Source: [Clostridium] aerotolerans DSM 5434 (GTDB taxonomy: Bacteria > Bacillota > Clostridia > Lachnospirales > Lachnospiraceae). Taken from it: 64,000 nt of DNA. The translations under genes were made by a program, and so were the position numbers. The DNA is taken from the NCBI RefSeq assembly GCF_000687555.1, contig NZ_JHWJ01000013.1, positions 1 to 64,000 of the forward strand, in the 5' to 3' direction. A model generated the notes under the pieces. That model did not search any database. It was not told the origin of the DNA and was given only the letters and a program-made list of their open reading frames with translations. The first letter of the stretch is position 1. Each line of letters starts with the position of its first letter. Of this stretch, positions 51,880 to 60,251 are shown piece after piece.

Positions 51880-52821
51880 ATGCTGGAATTTTTACAGACA
51901 GGCAAAGCGTTATACGTGCTCGCAGCATTTTGCGGTATTGGTGTTATCACCAGATGGCTGACACGTAACCTCTACAAAAGATTGATTAAAGAATCAGATA
52001 ACCTGACACTTACGAAGAATAAGAGTCTTCGTGCCTTTAAGCAGAAGACGGAATCTACATATCAGTTAAACCAGGGTATCCCAAGAATCAAGCCTTATCT
52101 GGAGCGCCAGATGTATGAATTCAAATGTATGGGAGTCACACTCCACGGCTGGAACATATTCTCCAATCAGATGACACTGTGGTGTTTTCTGGTAGGCGGC
52201 GGTGCAGCCTTTGCTTCCTATTGGTATCGTACGGATCCGTACTATATCGTATTATATGGTTCCGTTGGAATTATGGCAGGACTCTTTACTATATTGGTAG
52301 AGCATGGAGCAGGAATTTCAGAAAAACGAATGCAGCTATTTGCGGCACTTGACAACTATCTGGAAAATATCCTGATTTACAGGCTGGACCAGGAGAGAGA
52401 TGATTTAGATGCAATGTCGGGTCCGCATTTGGAGCCCCGTGAAAATATAAGATCCATTTACTCCCAGGGAGGGAGAAATGCTGTAGAAGCAACCCAGGAG
52501 ACCGAGTCAAAGCCGGATCGAAGAAGTGGACGGCAGAGATTAAAATCGGAGAGGCCGGAAAAACCAGTAAGAAACCGTCAGGTTGCCCAAATGGAGCAGT
52601 ATGCCGATGAAATTGGTCCTCAGATGGAAAAGGTGGACAAGAAGTCCTCGGAGGCAGTGGGTTCCAGACGAGATGTAGATTACTTAAAACGAAGTCTGGA
52701 ACAGATTGCGGCAAGCCGGGAAAAGGAGAGAACCAGCCGGGCAGGAGAGGACTGGCTTAAGGATTTAAATCCCGAAGAATTAAAGCTGATCGGAGAGATT
52801 CTTCAGGAATATCTGACGTGA
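51880..52821 (+). CDS. Membrane protein of unknown function
   Basis: 313 residues; I do not recognise the family. There is a membrane segment near 10-27, and two more near 105-125 and 130-150. The second half is hydrophilic, rich in Arg, Glu and Lys, and probably disordered with coiled-coil parts ('YLKRSLEQIAASREKER'). No signal peptide cleavage is expected. The true start is ATG 51880 with AAAGGGGAG ahead. It lies between mtnN and pgi with its own spacing; no functional link is visible. Confidence 0.75.
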   Translation: MLEFLQTGKALYVLAAFCGIGVITRWLTRNLYKRLIKESDNLTLTKNKSLRAFKQKTESTYQLNQGIPRIKPYLERQMYEFKCMGVTLHGWNIFSNQMTLWCFLVGGGAAFASYWYRTDPYYIVLYGSVGIMAGLFTILVEHGAGISEKRMQLFAALDNYLENILIYRLDQERDDLDAMSGPHLEPRENIRSIYSQGGRNAVEATQETESKPDRRSGRQRLKSERPEKPVRNRQVAQMEQYADEIGPQMEKVDKKSSEAVGSRRDVDYLKRSLEQIAASREKERTSRAGEDWLKDLNPEELKLIGEILQEYLT

Positions 52822-52931
52822 ACATTTGGCAGCCCCAGGAAAATCATGTCGCAAATGGATGAACTTTATGATATAATTTCCCTAAACAGGCAGTCAGCAA
52901 CCTGAACATAAGGAAAAAGGAGATATGGGCA

Positions 52932-54278
52932 ATGGGAAATATAGTTTTTGATTATTCCAAAGCATCCGGCTTTGTTTCAGCAGAAGAGATGGAAAACATG
53001 AAATCTGCAGTTATGTGTGCCAGAGACACTTTAACGAGCAAATCCGGAGCAGGCAATGATTTTCTAGGCTGGATCGATCTTCCGGCAGATTATGATAAGG
53101 AAGAGTTTCATAGAATAAAGAAAGCTGCAGAAAAGATCAAAAGTGACTCTGACGTACTGTTGGTCGTTGGAATTGGCGGCTCCTATCTTGGGGCTAGAGC
53201 AGCCATTGAATTTTTATCCCATAGTTTTTATAATGTTTTACCAAAAGGTTCACGTAAAACTCCGGAGATCTATTTTGTTGGAAACAGCATTAGCAGCAAA
53301 TACATCCATGATTTAAAGGATGTGCTGGAAGGAAAAGATTTCTCCGTAAATATTATATCCAAGTCCGGCACTACGACGGAGCCTGCCATCGCTTTCCGTG
53401 TGTTTAAGGATATGTTGATTGAAAAGTATGGCCGTGTGGAGGCAAATAAAAGGATTTATGCCACCACTGATAAGAAGAAAGGAGCCCTTAAGAATCTGGC
53501 AGACCAGGAAGGTTATGAGACTTTTGTGGTGCCTGATGATGTAGGAGGCCGCTTCTCTGTACTCACTGCCGTAGGACTTCTTCCCATTGCGGTATCTGGC
53601 GCTGACATAGACCGGTTGATGGAAGGAGCAAACGATGCGAGAATCGCTGCCAAAGAGACTCCCTATGAGTCAAATGGCGCGCTCCAGTATGCAGCTGTAC
53701 GCAATATCCTTCTTAGAAAGGGCAAGACCGTTGAGATCGTTGCCAATTATGAACCGAGCCTTCATTATGTATCCGAGTGGTGGAAGCAGCTCTTTGGAGA
53801 GAGTGAAGGAAAAGACCAGAGAGGTATTTTTCCGGCTGCCGTGGATTTGACCACAGACCTCCACTCTATGGGACAGTTTATTCAGGATGGGGCAAGAATT
53901 ATGTTTGAAACCGTACTGAATGTCCAGGAATCTCCTGCAGAGATTCTTTTAAAGGAAGAAGAAGTGGATACAGATGGCATGAACTATCTGGCTGGAAAAA
54001 GCGTTGACTTTGTCAACAAGAGTGCCATGAACGGCACCATTTTGGCCCATACCGATGGCCATGTACCGAATCTGGTCATTGATATTCCAGAACAGGATGC
54101 ATACAGCTTAGGACAGCTCTTTTATTTCTTTGAGTATGCCTGCGGAGTCAGCGGATATCTTCTTGGTGTGAATCCGTTTAATCAGCCGGGTGTAGAGAGC
54201 TATAAAAAGAACATGTTCGCACTGTTAGGAAAACCTGGTTTTGAGAAGGAAAGAGAAGAACTGTTAAAGCGATTATAA
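52932..54278 (+). CDS. pgi: Glucose-6-phosphate isomerase
   Basis: 448 residues, normal for Firmicutes. Signatures: '[17 protein letters not shown]', '[17 protein letters not shown]' and '[19 protein letters not shown]'. The catalytic Glu lies in the '[15 protein letters not shown]' region. It interconverts glucose-6-P and fructose-6-P. A TATAAT at 52872-52877 suggests its own promoter, but the -35 is weak. AAGGAG lies 10 bases before ATG 52932. A terminator follows. Confidence 0.97.
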   Translation: MGNIVFDYSKASGFVSAEEMENMKSAVMCARDTLTSKSGAGNDFLGWIDLPADYDKEEFHRIKKAAEKIKSDSDVLLVVGIGGSYLGARAAIEFLSHSFYNVLPKGSRKTPEIYFVGNSISSKYIHDLKDVLEGKDFSVNIISKSGTTTEPAIAFRVFKDMLIEKYGRVEANKRIYATTDKKKGALKNLADQEGYETFVVPDDVGGRFSVLTAVGLLPIAVSGADIDRLMEGANDARIAAKETPYESNGALQYAAVRNILLRKGKTVEIVANYEPSLHYVSEWWKQLFGESEGKDQRGIFPAAVDLTTDLHSMGQFIQDGARIMFETVLNVQESPAEILLKEEEVDTDGMNYLAGKSVDFVNKSAMNGTILAHTDGHVPNLVIDIPEQDAYSLGQLFYFFEYACGVSGYLLGVNPFNQPGVESYKKNMFALLGKPGFEKEREELLKRL

Positions 54279-54295
54279 GGTATATGAATTTAATA

Positions 54296-54347
54296 CCGGT
54301 GTTTCGGCCTGAGCCTTTTGAGGTTCGGTTCGGGGCACCGGATTTTT
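54296..54347 (+). terminator. Terminator of pgi
   Basis: Outer stem CCGGTG / CACCGG with an inner GC-rich helix, followed by ATTTTTC, 18 bases after the stop. Confidence 0.8.
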
Positions 54348-54459
54348 CATTTTATCTTATTTTCTTAAGCAATCGTTTAACAAAACTTAATTAGGAAATA
54401 AGTGTAAGTTATGATATGATGGATGGGTATCAAAAAAACATATATTTATGGAGGAAGAT

Positions 54460-55230
54460 ATGAAAAAGACATTAACCATGTTACTTGCTTTTGCAATGGC
54501 ATTCTCGTTGACTGCCTGTGGGGGAGCAAAGAGCGCAAAGACCATTTATGATGAGGCGACTAAGAAGACCTCAGAACTGACATCCATGGATGTTACTTCC
54601 ACAGTCAATACACAGATGACTCAGGGAGAACAAAAAACAGACATGAAGATGAATCTGGATATGAAGATTGCAGATATCAATACGGAATCCATGAGATATT
54701 TCGCTTCCGGTACCACATCAGTGATGGGCCAGGATCTTGATATTTCCATGTATTACGAAAATGGATATTACTATATGACTTCTATGGGTCAGAAGATTAA
54801 ATATGCCATGGATTTAGATAAGATGATGGAACAGGTAAAGCAGAGTACAGAAGGTGCAAGCCTGGATTCTTCTTATATGAAGGAAATCACCGCGAAAAAA
54901 GACGGAGACAATCAGGTCATTACCTTTACCGTGGATGCGCAGAAGATGGATACCTACGTAAAGGATTTAATGAGCCAGATGGGAACTGATTTAGATGGCG
55001 TTACTTATAGCATCAAGGATGTAAAGGGTGAGGCTACTGTTAACAAAGACGGTTATTTTTCCAAGTCAAAGATCAACATGTCTTTGGATATGACAGCTCA
55101 GGGAGAAACCATTTCCATGGTTATGGATACCGACGCTGTTTATAACAACCCAGGCCAGGCCGTAGAGGTTACAGCACCGGATTTAGAAGGCTATACAGAG
55201 GTTGATCCAAGTGCTTTGGGTAGTCAGTAA
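54460..55230 (+). CDS. Lipoprotein with DUF6612/LppX-like fold
   Basis: 256 residues. A lipoprotein signal peptide ends in the lipobox 'LTAC' near Cys20. The rest is a single soluble domain of alternating beta strands ('DLDISMYYENGYYYMTSMG') like the LolA/LppX-type half-barrel that binds lipids; the family name is from memory. Such domains often carry lipids or sense cell-wall damage, but nothing here proves it. GGAGGAAG precedes ATG 54460. It is monocistronic, with a strong terminator. Confidence 0.8.
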   Translation: MKKTLTMLLAFAMAFSLTACGGAKSAKTIYDEATKKTSELTSMDVTSTVNTQMTQGEQKTDMKMNLDMKIADINTESMRYFASGTTSVMGQDLDISMYYENGYYYMTSMGQKIKYAMDLDKMMEQVKQSTEGASLDSSYMKEITAKKDGDNQVITFTVDAQKMDTYVKDLMSQMGTDLDGVTYSIKDVKGEATVNKDGYFSKSKINMSLDMTAQGETISMVMDTDAVYNNPGQAVEVTAPDLEGYTEVDPSALGSQ

Positions 55231-55236
55231 TAAATA

Positions 55237-55270
55237 AAAAGGCTGTCGCACATGCTGCGACAGCCTTTTA
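55237..55270. terminator. Bidirectional terminator between the lipoprotein and minus-strand gene
   Basis: Perfect 10-base GC-rich stem GGCTGTCGCA / TGCGACAGCC with a five-base loop, flanked by A5 and T4. It overlaps the 3' end of the minus-strand gene by three bases. Confidence 0.9.
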
Positions 55271-55534
55271 TTCTTCAATGACCTGGATTTCCAGAAAGTC
55301 AAATTCTATGTGCTCTATAAAATTATCCTGGGTGAATCTGGCCTTGGAGTGTTTTTTAAACTCCTGGATGGTGGCTTCAAGCCACATAGGTTTTCCCAGA
55401 TCAAACTGGTAGCAGATCTCTTCCAGAGCGTTAAATACCATAGTTGTCCGAGAAAGGTTGTAATCAGGATTGCAGATAACAGTATCCTTCAGGACCCTTG
55501 TATCTTTGATTAATTTTGCCCATATGCGAAACAT
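55268..55534 (-). CDS. Small conserved hypothetical protein (88 aa)
   Basis: 88 residues, no signal peptide or membrane segment. I do not recognise the domain. It has a good promoter (TTGCAC, 18 bases, TATAAT on the minus strand). The start may be ATG 55534 with GAAGGGAT ahead. It lies divergent to a coiled-coil membrane protein and convergent to the lipoprotein gene. The sequence is well balanced and looks conserved, so a real gene is likely. Confidence 0.7.
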   Translation of the reverse strand: MFRIWAKLIKDTRVLKDTVICNPDYNLSRTTMVFNALEEICYQFDLGKPMWLEATIQEFKKHSKARFTQDNFIEHIEFDFLEIQVIEE

Positions 55535-55590
55535 AACAAATTATCCCTTCTAAATGCAGAGGCTGAACTCTTTGTTTTCGTGATGAAACG

Positions 55591-55620
55591 ATTATAACAT
55601 TGTCTGAGGAAAGAGTGCAA
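55591..55620 (-). promoter_or_regulatory. Sigma-A promoter of the 88-aa gene
   Basis: On the minus strand there is TTGCAC (55615-55620), an 18-base spacer and TATAAT (55591-55596). Confidence 0.7.
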
Positions 55621-55638
55621 GGAGGAAAATGACGGACA

Positions 55639-55667
55639 TTGTAAATCAGTGAAATATATGATAGAAT
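55639..55667 (+). promoter_or_regulatory. Sigma-A promoter of the coiled-coil protein gene
   Basis: TTGTAA at 55639-55644, a 17-base spacer and TAGAAT at 55662-55667, 34 bases ahead of the start codon. Confidence 0.6.
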
Positions 55668-55701
55668 CTTGATAGGAAAAACCCAAGGAGGGAGACTTAA
55701 G

Positions 55702-56793
55702 ATGGCACAACCCATTACGGATCAGGTTGGTTTTCTTGGAGAGGCATGCAGAGCCGTCCAGGAGCTGTCTGCAAGCAGGAATCTGCTGGAAGAGTTCCAT
55801 CAGGAGAAGAGACATCTGGAAAAGGAGCTGGAAGCAGAACGAAAGGCAGTGGCAGATGATATCAGCCTTACGATCAAAGAGAGAATCGAAGAGATCGAGG
55901 GCACATATGACAAAGAGATTGCCAGGGAGCAGGATGCTCTAAAGAAAGTAAGGAGCAAGCGGGAAAAGGCTAAGAATCAGGGGATCAAGGAACGGATTTT
56001 AGAGGAGACAGAGGAGCTTAAAGACAACAATAAAGAGCTGAGACAGCAGATGAAAGATGTGTTCCGGCAGGAGAGAGTTCCCGGCTTTTGTAACAGCCGG
56101 CTTTATTATGCCCTTTATATGCCTGGTGGTTTTCGGGAATGGCTCTTACTCATTACCACGTTTCTCATATTTTTTCTGGCCATTCCATCAGGAATTTATT
56201 TTCTGCTTCCAGAAAAAAAGTTATTTTATTTGATCGGAATCTATTTTTTGACCATAGTCATCGTCGGGGGCATTTACATCCTTATCTATAACAGGACGAA
56301 GATGAGACACCTTACTGCCTTAAGAAAAGGCAGGACCATCAGGGACCTTATTAAGACCAACGACCGGAAGATGAAGGTCATTATCCATTCCATTAAAAGG
56401 GACAGGGATGAGGCAGTTTATAATCTGGAAAAGTATGATGATGAGATCGCAAGGATTGAGCAGGAACTGTCAAACATCATGGAGAAGAAAAGGGACGCCC
56501 TTAACACCTTTGATAAGGTTACAAAGACCATTATATCTGACGAAATCGCAGATGGAAGAAAAGATGTTATATCAAAGCTTACGAGGGAATATGAAGAGGC
56601 TCTGGCGAATGGGAAAGAGGCTGAGATCCGGGTAAAGGAGCAGACACTCTTTATCAATGACAATTACACTTCTTATATCGGTAAGGAGTTCATGATACCG
56701 GAACGCCTTGATGAACTGGCTGATATGATTCGAATGGGTAAGGCTGCCACCATAAGTGAAGCCAAGGCCCTTTATAAGAGCCTTAAGGAATAA
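55702..56793 (+). CDS. Coiled-coil membrane protein of unknown function
   Basis: 363 residues; not recognised. An N-terminal coiled coil (about 35-125, heptads rich in Glu, Lys and Leu) is followed by two membrane segments (about 150-175 and 180-205). A second long coiled coil (about 225-330) follows and a short C-terminal helical part. This is the layout of a membrane scaffold or a protein linking complexes across a compartment. ATG 55702 has AAGGAGGG ahead, which fixes the start. A terminator follows at once, so it is monocistronic. Its promoter lies back to back with that of the 88-residue gene. Confidence 0.72.
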   Translation: MAQPITDQVGFLGEACRAVQELSASRNLLEEFHQEKRHLEKELEAERKAVADDISLTIKERIEEIEGTYDKEIAREQDALKKVRSKREKAKNQGIKERILEETEELKDNNKELRQQMKDVFRQERVPGFCNSRLYYALYMPGGFREWLLLITTFLIFFLAIPSGIYFLLPEKKLFYLIGIYFLTIVIVGGIYILIYNRTKMRHLTALRKGRTIRDLIKTNDRKMKVIIHSIKRDRDEAVYNLEKYDDEIARIEQELSNIMEKKRDALNTFDKVTKTIISDEIADGRKDVISKLTREYEEALANGKEAEIRVKEQTLFINDNYTSYIGKEFMIPERLDELADMIRMGKAATISEAKALYKSLKE

Positions 56794-56800
56794 AATGAAG

Positions 56801-56847
56801 GTGCAGGAAAACGCGCGGATGCGGATGTTTCCTGCACTATTTTTTTT
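56801..56847 (+). terminator. Terminator of the coiled-coil protein gene
   Basis: Ten-pair stem GTGCAGGAAA / TTTCCTGCAC with a 17-base loop and eight T. Confidence 0.92.
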
Positions 56848-56936
56848 GCGATTTTTCCATGACGGTGTAGTGAATAATTCCATAAATCACGGCTTATAAT
56901 AGAACAGAGAAAATAAGGACAGCAAGGCAGGATATT

Positions 56937-57536
56937 ATGAAATTATGGGAAAGAATTGCGATCCGGAGCAACCGGGACGTTTTTTATTATGACACAAAGC
57001 ATTCCTTTGAAGCAGAGGACTTTGCTTCCAGACTATACGATATGATCAGTATGGAGATGGATAATAAGAAGGCAACAGGAGTCCTTTTTTTGTGCATCGG
57101 CACCGACCGTTCCACGGGAGACAGCCTTGGGCCCTTAATCGGTTACAAGCTAAAAGAAAAAAGACTGGAGTATTTAGAGGTCATCGGGACTTTAGAGCGT
57201 CCGGTACATGCCATGAATCTTGAGACCTACCAGACCATTCTTCGCTTAAGATATCCAAACTATGTGATTGTGGCTGTGGATGCTTCCGTTGGTAATATGG
57301 AGCACATCGGCTATGTGACTCTTGGAAGAGGAGCATTAAAGCCCGGACTTGGAGTGAGCAAGGAGCTTAGATCGGTGGGAGATATTTTTATTACCGGAAT
57401 TGTTGGAAGCTGCAGCAATTATGACCCTTTAATGCTCCAAAGTATCAGACTTTCCATTGTTATGAGAATGGCTGACTGCATCAGCCATAGTATTTATCTT
57501 GTCGAAAAGTTATGGGAGAACACGTCCATGCTTTGA
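56937..57536 (+). CDS. yyaC: Spore protease YyaC (DUF1256)
   Basis: 199 residues, related to the Gpr/hydrogenase-maturation protease fold. Key positions: 'CIGTDRSTGDSLGP' near 53-66, 'GTLERPVHAMNLE' and 'AVDASVGNMEHIG'. In Bacillus YyaC is a sporulation protein of the germination protease type; the exact target is not settled. AAGGCAGGATATT provides a weak ribosome site at ATG 56937. The presence of this gene and of spmA supports a spore former. Confidence 0.9.
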   Translation: MKLWERIAIRSNRDVFYYDTKHSFEAEDFASRLYDMISMEMDNKKATGVLFLCIGTDRSTGDSLGPLIGYKLKEKRLEYLEVIGTLERPVHAMNLETYQTILRLRYPNYVIVAVDASVGNMEHIGYVTLGRGALKPGLGVSKELRSVGDIFITGIVGSCSNYDPLMLQSIRLSIVMRMADCISHSIYLVEKLWENTSML

Positions 57537-57560
57537 CATGATTTTCGCCTATTGTATGCT
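57533..57560 (+). promoter_or_regulatory. Sigma-A promoter of the LysM gene
   Basis: TTGACA at 57533-57538, a 16-base spacer and TATGCT at 57555-57560. It overlaps the stop codon of yyaC. Confidence 0.65.
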
Positions 57561-57598
57561 ATGATGCACTGGATTATAAAGAATAGCGGGGTGAGCCA

Positions 57599-58903
57599 AT
57601 GGGTGAATTATACAATCCGTACCCGAAGCTGCCGAAGAACATCAGGCAGATCGGGGAGCGGGATCAGATCGTAAAGCTATATGTCGAGGATTATGTCAAT
57701 ACGTATTTAAAACGTCTGTATCCTGTCGGAGGACAAGGGCTGCGGGTAGGCTTACTGCTTGGCAGTATGGAGCTTAATGATGGAACGCCTTATATCTTCA
57801 TAGATGGTGCATTGGAGATGGAGGATGTGACAGAAGCAGGAAAGGTAGAATTTACCGAGATTTCCTGGAAAAAAGCCTATCAGAACATGGAGCAGCTTTT
57901 CCCAAAGAGATCCATTCAGGGCTGGTTTATATGCGGCAGTCCCGGAGACGATTTAACTCCTTTAAATTTCTGGAAACAACATATCCAGTATTTTGAAGGC
58001 ACCAACAAGTTGATGTATTTAAGCAATGGAATTGAAGGAGATGAGACAGTTTACATAACATCAGAAGACGGATTTTACAAGCTCCAGGGCTATAGTATAT
58101 ATTATGAGAGAAATCAGATGATGCAGGATTATATGGTTCTGCGAAAGGATGTAAAACGTATCGAAACCGATACAAATGATAAGGTTATTGAAGAATTCCG
58201 CAAGCGAATGGACGAACATAAGGATGAAGCGACGGACAGGCATCAGACCGCCGGGCTTCTCCGGGGCATGTGCACTGCCATGTCAGTCGTCATAGTAGCT
58301 GGCGGAATTGTTATGTTTAACAACTATGAACGGATGCAGAACATGGAAAGCGTCATTGTATCCGCCATTCCGGCTAAGGCCGAGCAAATTTTAGGAGGTG
58401 TCCAGAAAAAAGGAGGAAAAGTAGAACCAGGTGTCATTGTAGAAACGGTGGAAGCCGGCGTTTCTCCCACCACAGCAGTGAATAAGGAGACCATGTCAAA
58501 CACTCCGCCAGGGACACAGGCAGGAGAGGGCCAGGCGCCTACAGAAGCCGCGGTAAGCCAGGAGGCGGTGGAAGGTCAGGCAAAGCCGGAGGAGACAAAG
58601 GAAAGCCAGGCCAGTGCAGAGACGAAAAAAGCACCGGAAGAGACAAGTGCAGCTTCCGCGGAAACGACCAAGGCTCCTACCGGTGAAAGCAGCGCACAAA
58701 AAGAGACCAGTGCGCCTACGGCTCAGACCAAGGAAGCGTCAGCAGCAGGAGCCAAGGTGCATGTGGTGCAGGAAGGAGAGACGCTTTACGGAATCAGCCT
58801 GGCAGAATACCATACGGTAAACAAGCTAAAGGAAATCTGTGAGCTCAATGGATTGGAGGATGAAAATAAGATTGTAGCGGGTCAGAAATTACTGCTTCCG
58901 TAG
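57599..58903 (+). CDS. Membrane LysM protein with possible inactive MPN-like domain
   Basis: 434 residues. The cytosolic N-terminal domain (about 1-180) contains 'GLLLGSMELNDGTPYIFIDGA' and 'IQGWFICGSPGDD', an arrangement like the MPN/JAB fold, but without the HxH-D zinc residues. A helical linker leads to one membrane segment (about 222-242). A long Ala/Thr/Glu/Lys-rich low-complexity stretch (about 280-385) then spans the wall, and the chain ends in a LysM domain (about 388-434) that binds peptidoglycan. It is therefore a bitopic protein linking the cytosol and the wall. ATG 57599 follows GGGGTGAG. A homologous role in sporulation or division is possible but not shown. Confidence 0.78.
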   Translation: MGELYNPYPKLPKNIRQIGERDQIVKLYVEDYVNTYLKRLYPVGGQGLRVGLLLGSMELNDGTPYIFIDGALEMEDVTEAGKVEFTEISWKKAYQNMEQLFPKRSIQGWFICGSPGDDLTPLNFWKQHIQYFEGTNKLMYLSNGIEGDETVYITSEDGFYKLQGYSIYYERNQMMQDYMVLRKDVKRIETDTNDKVIEEFRKRMDEHKDEATDRHQTAGLLRGMCTAMSVVIVAGGIVMFNNYERMQNMESVIVSAIPAKAEQILGGVQKKGGKVEPGVIVETVEAGVSPTTAVNKETMSNTPPGTQAGEGQAPTEAAVSQEAVEGQAKPEETKESQASAETKKAPEETSAASAETTKAPTGESSAQKETSAPTAQTKEASAAGAKVHVVQEGETLYGISLAEYHTVNKLKEICELNGLEDENKIVAGQKLLLP

Positions 58904-58976
58904 AAAAAAAGAATGCTTTTCTCATAAAAATGATGTATACTACAACTATATATGGGCATTTTTAGGAGAAAACTGC

Positions 58977-60251
58977 ATGAGCGAATGGAACTCAATGAAC
59001 AGAGAGATTAAAAAAAACCAGCTTCGTCGTCAAATCGTTCAAACTTCCGTAAGTAATGACGAATCCAGTGAAGATATTATAAAAAAAGCCCGTACCAAGG
59101 TAAGAAAGAAGAGGCTTAGGATTTTTCTTGTGGTGTTTGGGTTGCTGGCAGCAGGCGGAATCGGTGCGTTCCAGTATTTCAGCTTATACCATTATACCAA
59201 TTACGGTATTGTATGGTCAAAAGAACTGAATGAGGGAAGCTATGAGGGATATTTGGATTTTGGCTCCAATGTGCTGAAATATAGCAGAGATGGCGCGTCC
59301 TATCTGGATGCCCAGGGAAAGGAAGTCTGGATTCAAAGCTATGAGATGAAATCCCCCAGGGCAGTGGTAAGCGGAGACTATGCAGCCATTGCCGATTTGC
59401 AGGGCAATTCCATCTATATCTTTGATAAGGCAGGAAAAACCGGGGTTGCTACTACAGTCCTTCCCATTGTAAAAGCAACCGTATCCTCCCATGGAGTGGT
59501 AGCTGCCATTTTGGAGGATTCCGCCGCCAATTACATATATTTTTTCAAGCAGGACGGATCAGCCCTTGATGTGAAGATCAAGGCTCTTTTAGGAGGGGAT
59601 TCCGGTTACCCGGTAGATATCAGCTTATCTCCCGATGGAACCCAGCTTATGGGGGCTTATGCCTATTTAAAGAACGGTACCTTAAACGGAAGGGTAGCGT
59701 TTCATAACTTTGCGGAGATTGGAAAAAGCGTACCGGACAGGCTGGTGGGGGGCTTTGATGAGCCTTATGACGCAGCCTTAGTCGCCCAGGTGCATTTCCT
59801 TGATGATACCTATTCCTGCGCCTTTGCAGACAACAGCGTGTCGTTTTACTCCACCAGGAATGCTCTTTCTCCGGAACTGGTCAAACAGATTCCAATCAAA
59901 GAAGAGATTAAAAGTGTTTTCTATTCCCAAAAATACGTAGGCCTCATTGTGGACAACCCTGAGGGAGAGAATCCCTACCGCCTGGAAGTTTACAGGCCTG
60001 ATGGAAAGCAGGTATTTTCCAAAGCTTTCCAATATCAGTATACCGATGCTGATATTGACGGGGAACATGTATTTCTGTATAATGAGGATTCGTGCAGAGT
60101 CTATAATATGTCCGGCAGGCTAAAATTTTCCGGCACATTTGATTTTCCGGTAACTAAGATCCGAAACGGAAGGTTTCCCAATACCTTAATCGTTACGGGT
60201 CCCAAAAATATGAAAGAAATAAGATTACAAATAGGAGGACAATACCAATGA
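58977..60251 (+). CDS. Membrane protein with DUF5711-like beta-propeller domain
   Basis: 424 residues. A basic N-terminal tail is followed by one membrane segment (about 49-67) and a C-terminal outside domain rich in beta strands with WD/PQQ-like features ('AQGKEVWIQSYEM', 'LSPDGTQLMGAYAYL'), suggesting a propeller. The family name is from memory. It lies behind the LysM gene and overlaps the transketolase start by four bases (ATGA), so translation is probably coupled. The ribosome site TTAGGAGA precedes ATG 58977. Its function is unknown. Confidence 0.8.
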   Translation: MSEWNSMNREIKKNQLRRQIVQTSVSNDESSEDIIKKARTKVRKKRLRIFLVVFGLLAAGGIGAFQYFSLYHYTNYGIVWSKELNEGSYEGYLDFGSNVLKYSRDGASYLDAQGKEVWIQSYEMKSPRAVVSGDYAAIADLQGNSIYIFDKAGKTGVATTVLPIVKATVSSHGVVAAILEDSAANYIYFFKQDGSALDVKIKALLGGDSGYPVDISLSPDGTQLMGAYAYLKNGTLNGRVAFHNFAEIGKSVPDRLVGGFDEPYDAALVAQVHFLDDTYSCAFADNSVSFYSTRNALSPELVKQIPIKEEIKSVFYSQKYVGLIVDNPEGENPYRLEVYRPDGKQVFSKAFQYQYTDADIDGEHVFLYNEDSCRVYNMSGRLKFSGTFDFPVTKIRNGRFPNTLIVTGPKNMKEIRLQIGGQYQ

